The position numbers and the translations under genes were made by a program. DNA of 10,839 nucleotides from Proteobacteria bacterium UBA6522 (GTDB lineage Bacteria; Pseudomonadota; Gammaproteobacteria; Steroidobacterales; Rariloculaceae), in the NCBI GenBank assembly GCA_002434915.1, contig DJLG01000098.1, positions 1-10,839 of the forward strand, in the 5' to 3' direction. Each line of letters opens with the position of its first letter. The stretch's first letter is position 1. The notes under the pieces were generated by a model. That model did no database searches. It was not told where the DNA came from and worked only from the letters and a program-made list of their open reading frames with translations. Shown here piece by piece: positions 1 through 6,187 of this stretch.

Positions 1-324
1 TGGAGGAAGGAAAGGTTCATCACCCTGGACATTAATAATAATTTTATCATCTGGCCAATTCAATCTAGTAGCAAGCTCAGAAATTCTATCTGTTCCACTT
101 TGGTGTGCTTTATCAGTCAACTCCACATGAGCCCCGAATTTCTTACATACTTGAAATATACGTTCATCATCAGTTGCTATTATAACTTCAGCTACTCCAC
201 TCTTTAATGCTCTTTCATAAACCCTCTGAACCATTGGTTGACCGTGAATGTCAGCTAATGGTTTTCCAGGCAAACGAACCGAACCAAAACGTGATGGAAT
301 GACTACAACGCACTTATTTTCCAT
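1..324 (-). CDS. kdsB: 3-deoxy-manno-octulosonate cytidylyltransferase (CMP-Kdo synthetase), N-terminal part
   Basis: KdsB activates Kdo by transferring CMP from CTP, giving the CMP-Kdo used by the Kdo transferase that modifies lipid A precursors in the cytoplasm. The gene begins at ATG 324-322 and is cut by the left edge after 108 codons; the family is usually about 250 residues. The translation opens MENKCVVVIPSRFGSVRLPG, the family's N-terminal nucleotide-binding signature (residues 7-23 include SRFGSVRLPGKPL). It continues with IATDDERI (61-68), the SGTDRI motif (about 75-80) and VQGDEP (99-104), whose Asp is the expected metal/nucleotide ligand. The start lies 3 bases after the lpxK stop, so it is the last visible gene of the exbB-exbD-msbA-lpxK-kdsB unit. 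The SD is poor (AGGG about 12 bases upstream, inside the lpxK end), so coupling to lpxK is likely. The identity is secure; only the C-terminal half is unseen. Confidence 0.95.
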   Translation of the reverse strand, partial: MENKCVVVIPSRFGSVRLPGKPLADIHGQPMVQRVYERALKSGVAEVIIATDDERIFQVCKKFGAHVELTDKAHQSGTDRISELATRLNWPDDKIIINVQGDEPFLPP

Positions 325-327
325 ACT

Positions 328-1323
328 TTAAAGTTTCCCTAGCACAAGATTCATCAAACGCTGTTTGTCTTCTATTTGAAATTCCATCTTAATGGGCAGG
401 CACCAAACATTATTATGGGCAAAATGTTGACACTTTACTGCATCCTTTTCTGTTATTAAAACTGGTCTAGAATCGTTAAATTCAATATCTTCCTGACTCA
501 AATTTGCATGATCTGGAAGAGGATGGGGTAACACATCAATGCCAGCATCTTTAAGGGTGTCAAAAAATCGTTTGGGGTTTCCAATACCAGCCACTGCATG
601 TACTTGTGTTTCTCTGAATTCCTCTAGTGTTTTTTTTGTAAAGTCTGAAACTTGATAGAGACTCTGTGCTACTGGCTTTACACGGTAAACACCCTCGTAC
701 TCCCAACCCTCTCCATTCACAATTACTGCATCTGATTTAGTAAGTCTGGAACCAAACTCCCGTAATGGCCCTGCTGGCAAACATAAGCCATTCCCCAGAC
801 CTCGCATCCCGTCTACTACCACAATTTCTAGGGCACGGCCTAGTTTATAATGCTGTAAACCATCATCTGATATAAGCAGGTCTAATGGCTCTGCAGAAAG
901 GAGAACTTTTGCTGCTGAGACCCGGTCTTGTCCAACCATCACTGGACAACTCGTTGCACGAGCAAGTAGTACTGGTTCATCCCCAACTAAAGTAGGATCA
1001 CTTTCAGAACTCACAAGCTGTGGCCATTCCTCTGATAGTCCGCCATAGCCACGACTAACTATACCCACTCTATATCCATGAGACTGCAATTCCTGCGCTA
1101 GCCAAATTACAATAGGTGTTTTTCCTGTACCTCCGACACTTATATTGCCAACAACAATCACTGGTACTGGCATCCTTGTAATTGATTTTATTCCCTTTCG
1201 ATATAGGAGACGCCGCGCCTCCATTAAGATGCCGTAAAGCCACCCAATTGGCCATAGGACCCACTTCATTGGGTGTTCCCGGTACCAAAACCACTCAGAA
1301 AACTGAATCAAGATTCGTTGCAC
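328..1323 (-). CDS. lpxK: Tetraacyldisaccharide 4'-kinase LpxK
   Basis: LpxK is an inner-membrane-associated kinase that phosphorylates the 4' position of tetraacyldisaccharide-1-phosphate to make lipid IVA in the Raetz pathway. The 331 residues match the E. coli length (about 328). An N-terminal hydrophobic stretch containing WVLWPIGWLYG (21-31) is followed by the P-loop GNISVGGTGKTP (59-70), the GDEP motif (114-117), DDGLQHY (153-159), LPAGPLRE (182-189), a PDH motif (270-272) and TEKDAVK (291-297). The Asp of GDEP and the His of PDH are the likely catalytic residues by analogy with studied LpxK proteins. The start is GTG; I prefer it over the ATG at codon 19 because the WY..HP segment before that ATG is a conserved LpxK N-terminal feature. 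An AGG lies 7 bases upstream across a T7 run. It starts 8 bases after the msbA stop and ends 3 bases before kdsB. Confidence 0.96.
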   Translation of the reverse strand: MQRILIQFSEWFWYREHPMKWVLWPIGWLYGILMEARRLLYRKGIKSITRMPVPVIVVGNISVGGTGKTPIVIWLAQELQSHGYRVGIVSRGYGGLSEEWPQLVSSESDPTLVGDEPVLLARATSCPVMVGQDRVSAAKVLLSAEPLDLLISDDGLQHYKLGRALEIVVVDGMRGLGNGLCLPAGPLREFGSRLTKSDAVIVNGEGWEYEGVYRVKPVAQSLYQVSDFTKKTLEEFRETQVHAVAGIGNPKRFFDTLKDAGIDVLPHPLPDHANLSQEDIEFNDSRPVLITEKDAVKCQHFAHNNVWCLPIKMEFQIEDKQRLMNLVLGKL

Positions 1324-1331
1324 AAAAAAAC

Positions 1332-3077
1332 CTAATCAGAAAACTGACTCTCATGAAGCCTGCTATATATACCTTTTTTTGACATAAGCTCTATATGCGT
1401 TCCCTCCTCTGTAATGACTCCTTCATCGAGAACAATAATACGGTCTACATGCTCAACAGTAGAAAGTCTATGGGCTATAACTAAGGTTGTCCGACCTTTC
1501 ATTAGCTTTTCCAGAGCGCTTTGAATTTTTTTCTCGGACTGTGTATCTAGAGCTGAAGTAGCTTCATCAAGTATCAAAATGGGTGAATCTTTAAGTATTG
1601 CCCGTGCAATCGCAATCCGTTGTCGTTGACCTCCAGACAGGAGCGCTCCCCGTTGACCAACTCGCGAATCCAACCCTTCCGGTAATTCATTGGCAAATTC
1701 AGTAACATAAGCCGCCTCTGCCGCTGTCTCTACAGCACTTCTTGACGCGTTGGCTAACGCTCCATAGGCGATATTATTGAAAATTGTATCGTCAAAAAGA
1801 ATCACATCCTGACTCACAAGACTAATCTGCCTACGTAGGCTTTTAAGTTGATAGTCTCTTATATCCAGTCCGTCGAGACATACCTGACCAGATTTTACCT
1901 CATAGAACCTTGGTAATAACCCAACCAAAGTTGATTTTCCAGAACCTGATCGTCCAACAATTGCAAGACTACTTCCTGCTGAAACAAGCAGATTAATATT
2001 ACTAAGTACTGTCCCCTTGGAAGTCTTATAAGCAAAGCTCATATCTTTAAATTCAATTTCACCATGAACCTTATTGACTGTTGTAGTACCAAAATCTGGT
2101 TCGGCAGGTTCATCAATAGTTTCAAATAGAGTAAGACCAGCTGCTATACCTCTCTGTAAGGCCGCATTAACATTAATAATTCTCTTGAGTGGAGCTAGTG
2201 TCATTCCCATTGCAGTTAAAAACCCTATGAATACAGAGGCATCTAACCCCTGGATAAATAGACCTGAAAATGCTACCGCGATCATTGCCGTTACTGCTGC
2301 CGTTACCGTATATTGAGTGAGAGTATCCCCTGCTGCACGGGTCACCACCAATTTCATGAATTGTTTACGGTTACGCTCATTTATTTCAGAAAACTGATTT
2401 CTCTGCTGTTTCTGACCTTCGAATACCTTGACTATACGATGGGCTGCTAGCGCTTCTTCCGTAACCCTGGTTGCATCACCCATAGAGGTCTGGATACGTA
2501 ATCCATAGCGCCTAAATGCTTTACTCATAAGAAAAATAAGCCAACCCACCACTGGCGCAGCTACCGCCACCATAGCTGACAATAATGGACTGAAGTAAAT
2601 CATAGCCCCTATAAGAACGGCTATCGTCAATGAGTCTCGAATACTAACAACTACCACACCAGAGATGGCCTCAGAGACTTGTTCTGTATTGTATGTAAGT
2701 TTTGATACTAAGGCGCCAGTTGGGTTTATATCGTAGAACTCAGTTGGAAGCCGGGTATAGTGCTTAAAAATATCCGCGCGTAAATCATGAATTACAGCTC
2801 TCCCCAACCAACTAAGACTACAAACAGCACCGAAATCAGCAACCCCACGTACTATGAAAGTAAGAAATAAAACAAGCGGTATGTAGAGAGATCCGCCAGC
2901 ACGCCCCCCATCTTCTAGCGCTTCTATAACCTGGCTCATTAAAAACGGTATATAGGCATTTGATGCTGCCACAAAAACCATTCCTACCAGAGCTAAAGGA
3001 ATTACACGCCAATGCGGAATGACATACCTTAGTAGGCGTTTGTAAATAGTAATAAGATGTGACCGTGTATGCGGCAT
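1332..3077 (-). CDS. msbA: Lipid A export ATP-binding/permease protein MsbA
   Basis: MsbA is a homodimeric inner-membrane ABC exporter that flips core-lipid A from the cytoplasmic to the periplasmic leaflet before Lpt transport. At 581 residues it is almost identical in length to E. coli MsbA (582). An N-terminal six-helix transmembrane domain (about 1-330) includes the MsbA-like stretch around LTYNTEQVSEAISG. The C-terminal nucleotide-binding domain has Walker A GRSGSGKST (375-383), signature LSGGQRQR (480-487), Walker B ILILDEATSALD with catalytic Glu505, and the H-loop in VIAHRLST (about 536). All ATPase residues are present. The ATG at 3077 has a strong SD, GGAGG, 10 bases upstream inside the last codons of exbD, whose stop is only 5 bases away. 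Position between exbD and lpxK supports lipid A export rather than a general drug exporter. Confidence 0.95.
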   Translation of the reverse strand: MPHTRSHLITIYKRLLRYVIPHWRVIPLALVGMVFVAASNAYIPFLMSQVIEALEDGGRAGGSLYIPLVLFLTFIVRGVADFGAVCSLSWLGRAVIHDLRADIFKHYTRLPTEFYDINPTGALVSKLTYNTEQVSEAISGVVVVSIRDSLTIAVLIGAMIYFSPLLSAMVAVAAPVVGWLIFLMSKAFRRYGLRIQTSMGDATRVTEEALAAHRIVKVFEGQKQQRNQFSEINERNRKQFMKLVVTRAAGDTLTQYTVTAAVTAMIAVAFSGLFIQGLDASVFIGFLTAMGMTLAPLKRIINVNAALQRGIAAGLTLFETIDEPAEPDFGTTTVNKVHGEIEFKDMSFAYKTSKGTVLSNINLLVSAGSSLAIVGRSGSGKSTLVGLLPRFYEVKSGQVCLDGLDIRDYQLKSLRRQISLVSQDVILFDDTIFNNIAYGALANASRSAVETAAEAAYVTEFANELPEGLDSRVGQRGALLSGGQRQRIAIARAILKDSPILILDEATSALDTQSEKKIQSALEKLMKGRTTLVIAHRLSTVEHVDRIIVLDEGVITEEGTHIELMSKKGIYSRLHESQFSD

Positions 3078-3082
3078 TAAAA

Positions 3083-3508
3083 CTAGACCTCCGGCAAAAT
3101 TACCGTAGCTATATTGATTTCAACAAACCCCAATTTCCCTACAACATCCAATACGGTCACTACAGCTTGATGCGTCGCCTTAGCGTCCGCTCTTATAACA
3201 ACAGTCTGTTCGCGACTATCTCCAATAATCTCCTCAATAAAAGAACTTAAAGTATCTTGCTGATCATCTACCAACAAGCGTCCATTGACCAGATAAGTAC
3301 CAGCTTCAGTCACAGCGATTTCAATAACATCTGAAGAAGAAGATACATTATTTGCTTCTGTTTGCGTCTGTGGCAAACGTAGCGTTATATCTGTCTCATG
3401 AACAAAGCTAGTAGAAACCATAAAAAAAACTAGCAACAGAAGCACTACATCTATAAGTGATGTTAGATTTATCTCAGGCCCTTCTTTTACACTAGTTTGG
3501 AGATTCAT
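3083..3508 (-). CDS. exbD: ExbD/TolR-family proton-channel stator protein
   Basis: This is a small inner-membrane protein with one N-terminal transmembrane helix and a periplasmic domain. With ExbB it forms a proton-motive-force-driven motor that normally energises TonB or a TolA-like partner. The 141 residues match the ExbD family. A short cytoplasmic N-terminus precedes EINLTSLIDVVLLLLVFFMV (12-31), and Asp20 is the conserved membrane-embedded proton-carrying Asp. The remainder (about 36-141) is the periplasmic domain. The ATG lies inside exbB, giving a 17-base overlap; AAGG is 9 bases upstream, within a 9-base tandem repeat in the exbB coding sequence. No tonB or tolA lies in the window, so its energised partner is unknown. 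The family is certain; ExbD versus TolR is inferred from the neighbours (no tolA, tolB or pal). Confidence 0.9.
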   Translation of the reverse strand: MNLQTSVKEGPEINLTSLIDVVLLLLVFFMVSTSFVHETDITLRLPQTQTEANNVSSSSDVIEIAVTEAGTYLVNGRLLVDDQQDTLSSFIEEIIGDSREQTVVIRADAKATHQAVVTVLDVVGKLGFVEINIATVILPEV

Positions 3509-4130
3509 CCTTTGTAACCTTTGTAACCGTATCTTTTAGCAATGTCTCAAGAAATATCATTGCCTCCTTTTCCATGCGAACTACTAAAGTATCTATGTGA
3601 CCTCTGAGATATCGGTACCCAATAAGAGAGGGAATAGCAACGGTTAGGCCTGCTGCCGTCGTAATTAAGGCCTCTGATATGCCTCCTGCTAATACACCAG
3701 GATTTCCAACACCCTGTTCAGTAATTGCTGCAAAGACTTTTACCATGCCAATTACGGTCCCTAATAGTCCAAGCAGGGGCGAAATAGCTGCGATCGTTCC
3801 AAGCGCATTTAAATAGCGCTCTAGTTCATGCACCACATGTCTACCAGTATCCTCAATGTGTTCTTTAGCAATCTCTCTTCCCGCATGACTACTTGCTAGA
3901 CCAGCGGCAAGTACCTGCCCTAAAGGTGAACTCTGATGAAGAACTTGAAGATTTTCAGCATCTAATCTATCTGCCTTTACCCACTTCCATACCCTTATAG
4001 TTAGATCATCTGGCAACACGCGCTTCTGTTTTAAAGTCCAGATACGCTCTAAAATAATAGCTGCCGCCACAATAGAACAAGCAATGATCGGTAGCATTAA
4101 CCAGCCGCCTGCCTGCACAATCTCTAACAT
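3492..4130 (-). CDS. exbB: ExbB/TolQ/MotA-family proton channel protein
   Basis: ExbB is the multi-helix inner-membrane core of the ExbB-ExbD motor and couples proton flow to work across the envelope. The 212 residues show TM1 at about 8-28 (GGWLMLPIIACSIVAAAIIL), a cytoplasmic loop (about 30-105), TM2 at about 108-131 containing the family motif SPLLGLLGTVIGMV (117-130), and TM3 at about 152-174 containing the conserved ALITTAAGLTVAIPS segment. It starts at ATG 4130 with AGG 6 bases upstream and is the first gene of the exbB-exbD-msbA-lpxK-kdsB unit. A sigma-70 promoter candidate lies just ahead. Similar motor genes directly upstream of lpxK and kdsB are known in Pseudomonas and relatives, where they are often labelled tolQ/exbB. 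The specific function here is not established by sequence. Confidence 0.9.
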   Translation of the reverse strand: MLEIVQAGGWLMLPIIACSIVAAAIILERIWTLKQKRVLPDDLTIRVWKWVKADRLDAENLQVLHQSSPLGQVLAAGLASSHAGREIAKEHIEDTGRHVVHELERYLNALGTIAAISPLLGLLGTVIGMVKVFAAITEQGVGNPGVLAGGISEALITTAAGLTVAIPSLIGYRYLRGHIDTLVVRMEKEAMIFLETLLKDTVTKVTKDESPN

Positions 4131-4136
4131 GTAACA

Positions 4137-4139
4137 CCT
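4137..4139 (-). promoter_or_regulatory. Ribosome binding site of exbB
   Basis: AGG on the minus strand lies 6 bases before the exbB ATG and only 4 bases downstream of the palindrome at 4144-4184. Folding of that palindrome in a read-through transcript could therefore affect access to it. Confidence 0.5.
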
Positions 4140-4143
4140 AAAA

Positions 4144-4184
4144 CCAAGAAATAGCGGCTAGAACTATAGCCTGCTGCCTCTTGG
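4144..4184 (-). repeat. 41-base imperfect palindrome upstream of exbB
   Basis: The outer arms CCAAGA (4144-4149) and TCTTGG (4179-4184) pair. Inside them AGC (4153-4155) pairs with GCT (4173-4175), and GGCTA (4156-4160) pairs with TAGCC (4167-4171), leaving a 6-base loop. That is 14 base pairs with one 3x3 internal loop and one bulged base. In the minus-strand RNA the stem is followed by only four U residues and then the exbB SD. It could be a weak terminator/attenuator for lol read-through, an RNA element controlling exbB translation, or a dyad operator over the promoter it contains. The sequence does not decide between these. Confidence 0.6.
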
Positions 4185-4191
4185 CTCACAA
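4163..4191 (-). promoter_or_regulatory. Sigma-70-type promoter candidate for exbB-exbD-msbA-lpxK-kdsB
   Basis: On the minus strand, TTGTGA (4191-4186, 4 of 6 matches to TTGACA) is separated by exactly 17 bases from TATAGT (4168-4163, 5 of 6 matches to TATAAT). A start about 7 bases further on would give a leader of roughly 25 bases before the exbB ATG. This is the best-formed promoter I can see in the window, and it sits in a true gap between lolD and exbB. Confidence 0.5.
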
Positions 4192-4236
4192 ACTATCTCA
4201 ATATATAAAGAGGATTAGAATAGATGCGAAACAGAA

Positions 4237-4944
4237 CTAAATTTGATCAGGAGTTACAAGAACACCATCTTTTAACTCTAAAACTGTATCCATACGAACA
4301 GCAAGATTTGGATCATGTGTAACAATGACTAAACTAGTACCTAGTTCACTATTAAGATCAAGCATTAAGTCAAAAATTTTCATTCCTGTAGGCCTATCAA
4401 GATTTCCAGTTGGTTCATCCGCTAATACAATAGCAGGGCCAGTTACCAACGCTCGTGCAACTGCAATCCGTTGACGCTCCCCGCCTGAAAGCTGCCCTGG
4501 ACGGTGCTCAAGCCTATCCATTAGACCAACACGATCAAGCAACTCTGCAGCTTGATTAGCAGCATCTTGAGGCTTATCACCTCTAACCATGAGGGGCATA
4601 GCAACATTTTCCAATGCGGTAAATTCTGGCAAGAGATGATGAAATTGATATACAAAACCTAAAGACCTATTCCTAAGCAAACCTTTTTGTCTATTACTTA
4701 ATGAAGTTAGGGCCTGACCAGAAATCCAAATCTCCCCTGAAGTAGGTTCGTCAAGGCCACCTAACAGTTGCAATAGAGTGCTTTTCCCTGAACCAGAGGT
4801 ACCTATAATCGCGAGTCTTTGACCAGCACTAACATCGAGGTCTACACCTCGTAGGACCTCTAGACGTTGACCAACGTCATTAAAATTTTTAATAAGAGAT
4901 ATCACGCGGAGTACTGGATCAGATTTACCCAAAGGCTTATTCAT
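4237..4944 (-). CDS. lolD: Lipoprotein-releasing ABC transporter ATP-binding protein LolD
   Basis: LolD is the cytoplasmic ATPase of the LolCDE complex, which extracts outer-membrane lipoproteins from the inner membrane and passes them to LolA. From ATG 4944 it has 235 residues (E. coli 233). It shows Walker A GTSGSGKST (48-56), Q-loop Gln100 in the LolD-like segment GFVYQFHHLLPEFTALENV (96-114), signature LSGGERQR (152-159), Walker B VLADEPTGNLD with Glu177, and the H-loop His210. An in-frame ATG at 4980 would add 12 residues, but 4944 is preferred. It has GGAGG 9 bases upstream, gives the usual family length and overlaps the stop of the preceding lolC-like gene as ATGAATAA. It is the last gene of the Lol unit; 106 bases separate it from exbB. 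The LPEFTALENV stretch favours LolD over the related MacB/FtsE ATPases. Confidence 0.95.
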   Translation of the reverse strand: MNKPLGKSDPVLRVISLIKNFNDVGQRLEVLRGVDLDVSAGQRLAIIGTSGSGKSTLLQLLGGLDEPTSGEIWISGQALTSLSNRQKGLLRNRSLGFVYQFHHLLPEFTALENVAMPLMVRGDKPQDAANQAAELLDRVGLMDRLEHRPGQLSGGERQRIAVARALVTGPAIVLADEPTGNLDRPTGMKIFDLMLDLNSELGTSLVIVTHDPNLAVRMDTVLELKDGVLVTPDQI

Positions 4945-6184
4945 GTCGCAGCGCCTCCACGGGTGGTTGTCTTGATGCACTAATAGCTGGATAAAGAGTT
5001 GCTAAAACGGTTAAAAATATAGCTAGACCTCCAATTTTCAAAACTTCGGCAAGCCTCACCTGAGTTGGTAAATCACTGATAAAATAAACTTCTTCTGAAA
5101 GAACATCTATACCAAATAGTCTTTCAACAAACATAACAATATCACCGAGACCTATAGCAAAAAGAACTCCAAACATTAACCCAAAGATAGTCCCTAAAAC
5201 TCCTATAACAGCACCCTGAGTTGCAAAAACAATAAGAATACTTTTACCAGTTGCACCAAAGCTCTGCAGAATTGCAATATCACCTTTCTTATCTCGAACC
5301 ACCATCACCAGTGTTGAAACAATATTAAAGACAGCTACAGCAATAACCATAGAAAGAATAATAAACATAATAGATTTTGTGATCTGTATTGAACGAAAAA
5401 AATTACTATGCTGTCGGCTCCAGTCGCTGATATAAAAACCTCCTCCTAACTCGACTGCAAACTCCTCTGAAACCGTTCCGGCAAGATATATATCATCTAC
5501 AGTTAACCGGAGACCCGTTGCTTGACCATCACTTTCAAATAGACGTGCCGCATCCTCAAGATGCACGTAAATCAAACCACTATCATACTCATACATTCCA
5601 ACCTCGAATAAACCTGAAACCTCTAAAGTACGCATACGTGGCATCAGACCCGCTGGGGTAACTCGACCCTCGGCTAATATCAAAACCATAGAATCCCCCA
5701 CAGATACTCCCAACTCGTTGGCGAGGCTTCTACCAATGATCACCCTAAAACTTCCCGGCTGAAGTACATTTAGATCACCTTCCTGCATTAGATCAGCAAT
5801 TGCCGATACCTCCTTTTCCATATCTGGCTCAATTCCCCTAACACGCACCCCCGAAAGTCTATCCCCTACCATCGTCAATCCCTGGCCATCAACATATGGT
5901 GCGGCAGCTGTCACATCTGTCCTAGACAAAGCACGTTCACGTAAGGCCGACCAATCGTCTAGTGGCTTATCTATACCACTGACTGTCGCATGAGACATTA
6001 TGCTTAAGATTCTTTGTTGTAACTCTCTCTCAAAACCATTCATAACTGAAAGCACTATGATTAATACTGCGACAGCAAGACCAATCCCAGACATCGATAC
6101 CAAAGATATAAATGAAATAAACCCGCTTTTCCCATGAGCACTTAGATAACGTAGTGCCATATAAATTTCGTAAGGTTGCTTCAT
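4937..6184 (-). CDS. lolC: Lipoprotein-releasing system transmembrane subunit, LolC-like (carries the LolA-binding hook)
   Basis: This is an inner-membrane permease subunit of LolCDE that accepts lipoproteins and docks the periplasmic chaperone LolA. The 415 residues have the family layout: TM1 at about 25-48 followed by VLSVMNGFERELQQRIL (44-60), a large periplasmic domain (about 60-265), then three helices (about 268-295, 315-348, 380-402) and the C-terminal ending PPVEALRHE. The loop EGRVTPAGLMPRMR (172-185) aligns with the LolC hook of E. coli, keeping the TP-x-G and P-x-x-R positions. The following segment, FEVGMYEYDSGLIYVHLEDA, is typical of LolC/LolF-type proteins. I therefore call it LolC-like, but it also has LolE-like stretches (FNIVSTLVMVVRDKKGDIAIL). 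It starts 3 bases after the stop of the paralogue upstream, with GAG 6 bases before the ATG, and overlaps lolD by 8 bases. Confidence 0.9.
   Translation of the reverse strand: MKQPYEIYMALRYLSAHGKSGFISFISLVSMSGIGLAVAVLIIVLSVMNGFERELQQRILSIMSHATVSGIDKPLDDWSALRERALSRTDVTAAAPYVDGQGLTMVGDRLSGVRVRGIEPDMEKEVSAIADLMQEGDLNVLQPGSFRVIIGRSLANELGVSVGDSMVLILAEGRVTPAGLMPRMRTLEVSGLFEVGMYEYDSGLIYVHLEDAARLFESDGQATGLRLTVDDIYLAGTVSEEFAVELGGGFYISDWSRQHSNFFRSIQITKSIMFIILSMVIAVAVFNIVSTLVMVVRDKKGDIAILQSFGATGKSILIVFATQGAVIGVLGTIFGLMFGVLFAIGLGDIVMFVERLFGIDVLSEEVYFISDLPTQVRLAEVLKIGGLAIFLTVLATLYPAISASRQPPVEALRHE
4954..4958 (-). promoter_or_regulatory. Shine-Dalgarno of lolD that decides its start
   Basis: GGAGG on the minus strand lies 9 bases before ATG 4944. 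It is formed by the codons for the C-terminal Val-Glu-Ala of the LolC-like protein. The upstream alternative ATG at 4980 has no comparable site that I can see. Confidence 0.7.
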
Positions 6185-6187
6185 TTT

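Noticed and set aside
1374..1380. Seven-A run (minus strand) near the msbA 3' end as a slippage site
   Set aside because: The run encodes Lys-Lys in a normal MsbA C-terminus; slipping would alter only the last residues, and no alternative product is evident.
1070..1382. Short open frames on both strands within and across lpxK (1070-1294 minus, 1182-1382 plus)
   Set aside because: Both are embedded in or antisense to lpxK and msbA, whose own frames carry family motifs throughout; no independent signal.
2074..2316. An 80-codon plus-strand frame inside msbA
   Set aside because: Antisense to the MsbA transmembrane domain; its hydrophobic look follows from the complement of membrane-helix codons.
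3059..3250. A 63-codon plus-strand frame over the exbD/msbA junction
   Set aside because: Antisense to exbD and the msbA start, with no SD and no recognisable motif.
4945..4980. Longer lolD starting at ATG 4980
   Set aside because: It adds 12 residues absent from the family and has no good SD; the start at 4944 has GGAGG at 9 bases and gives the usual length.
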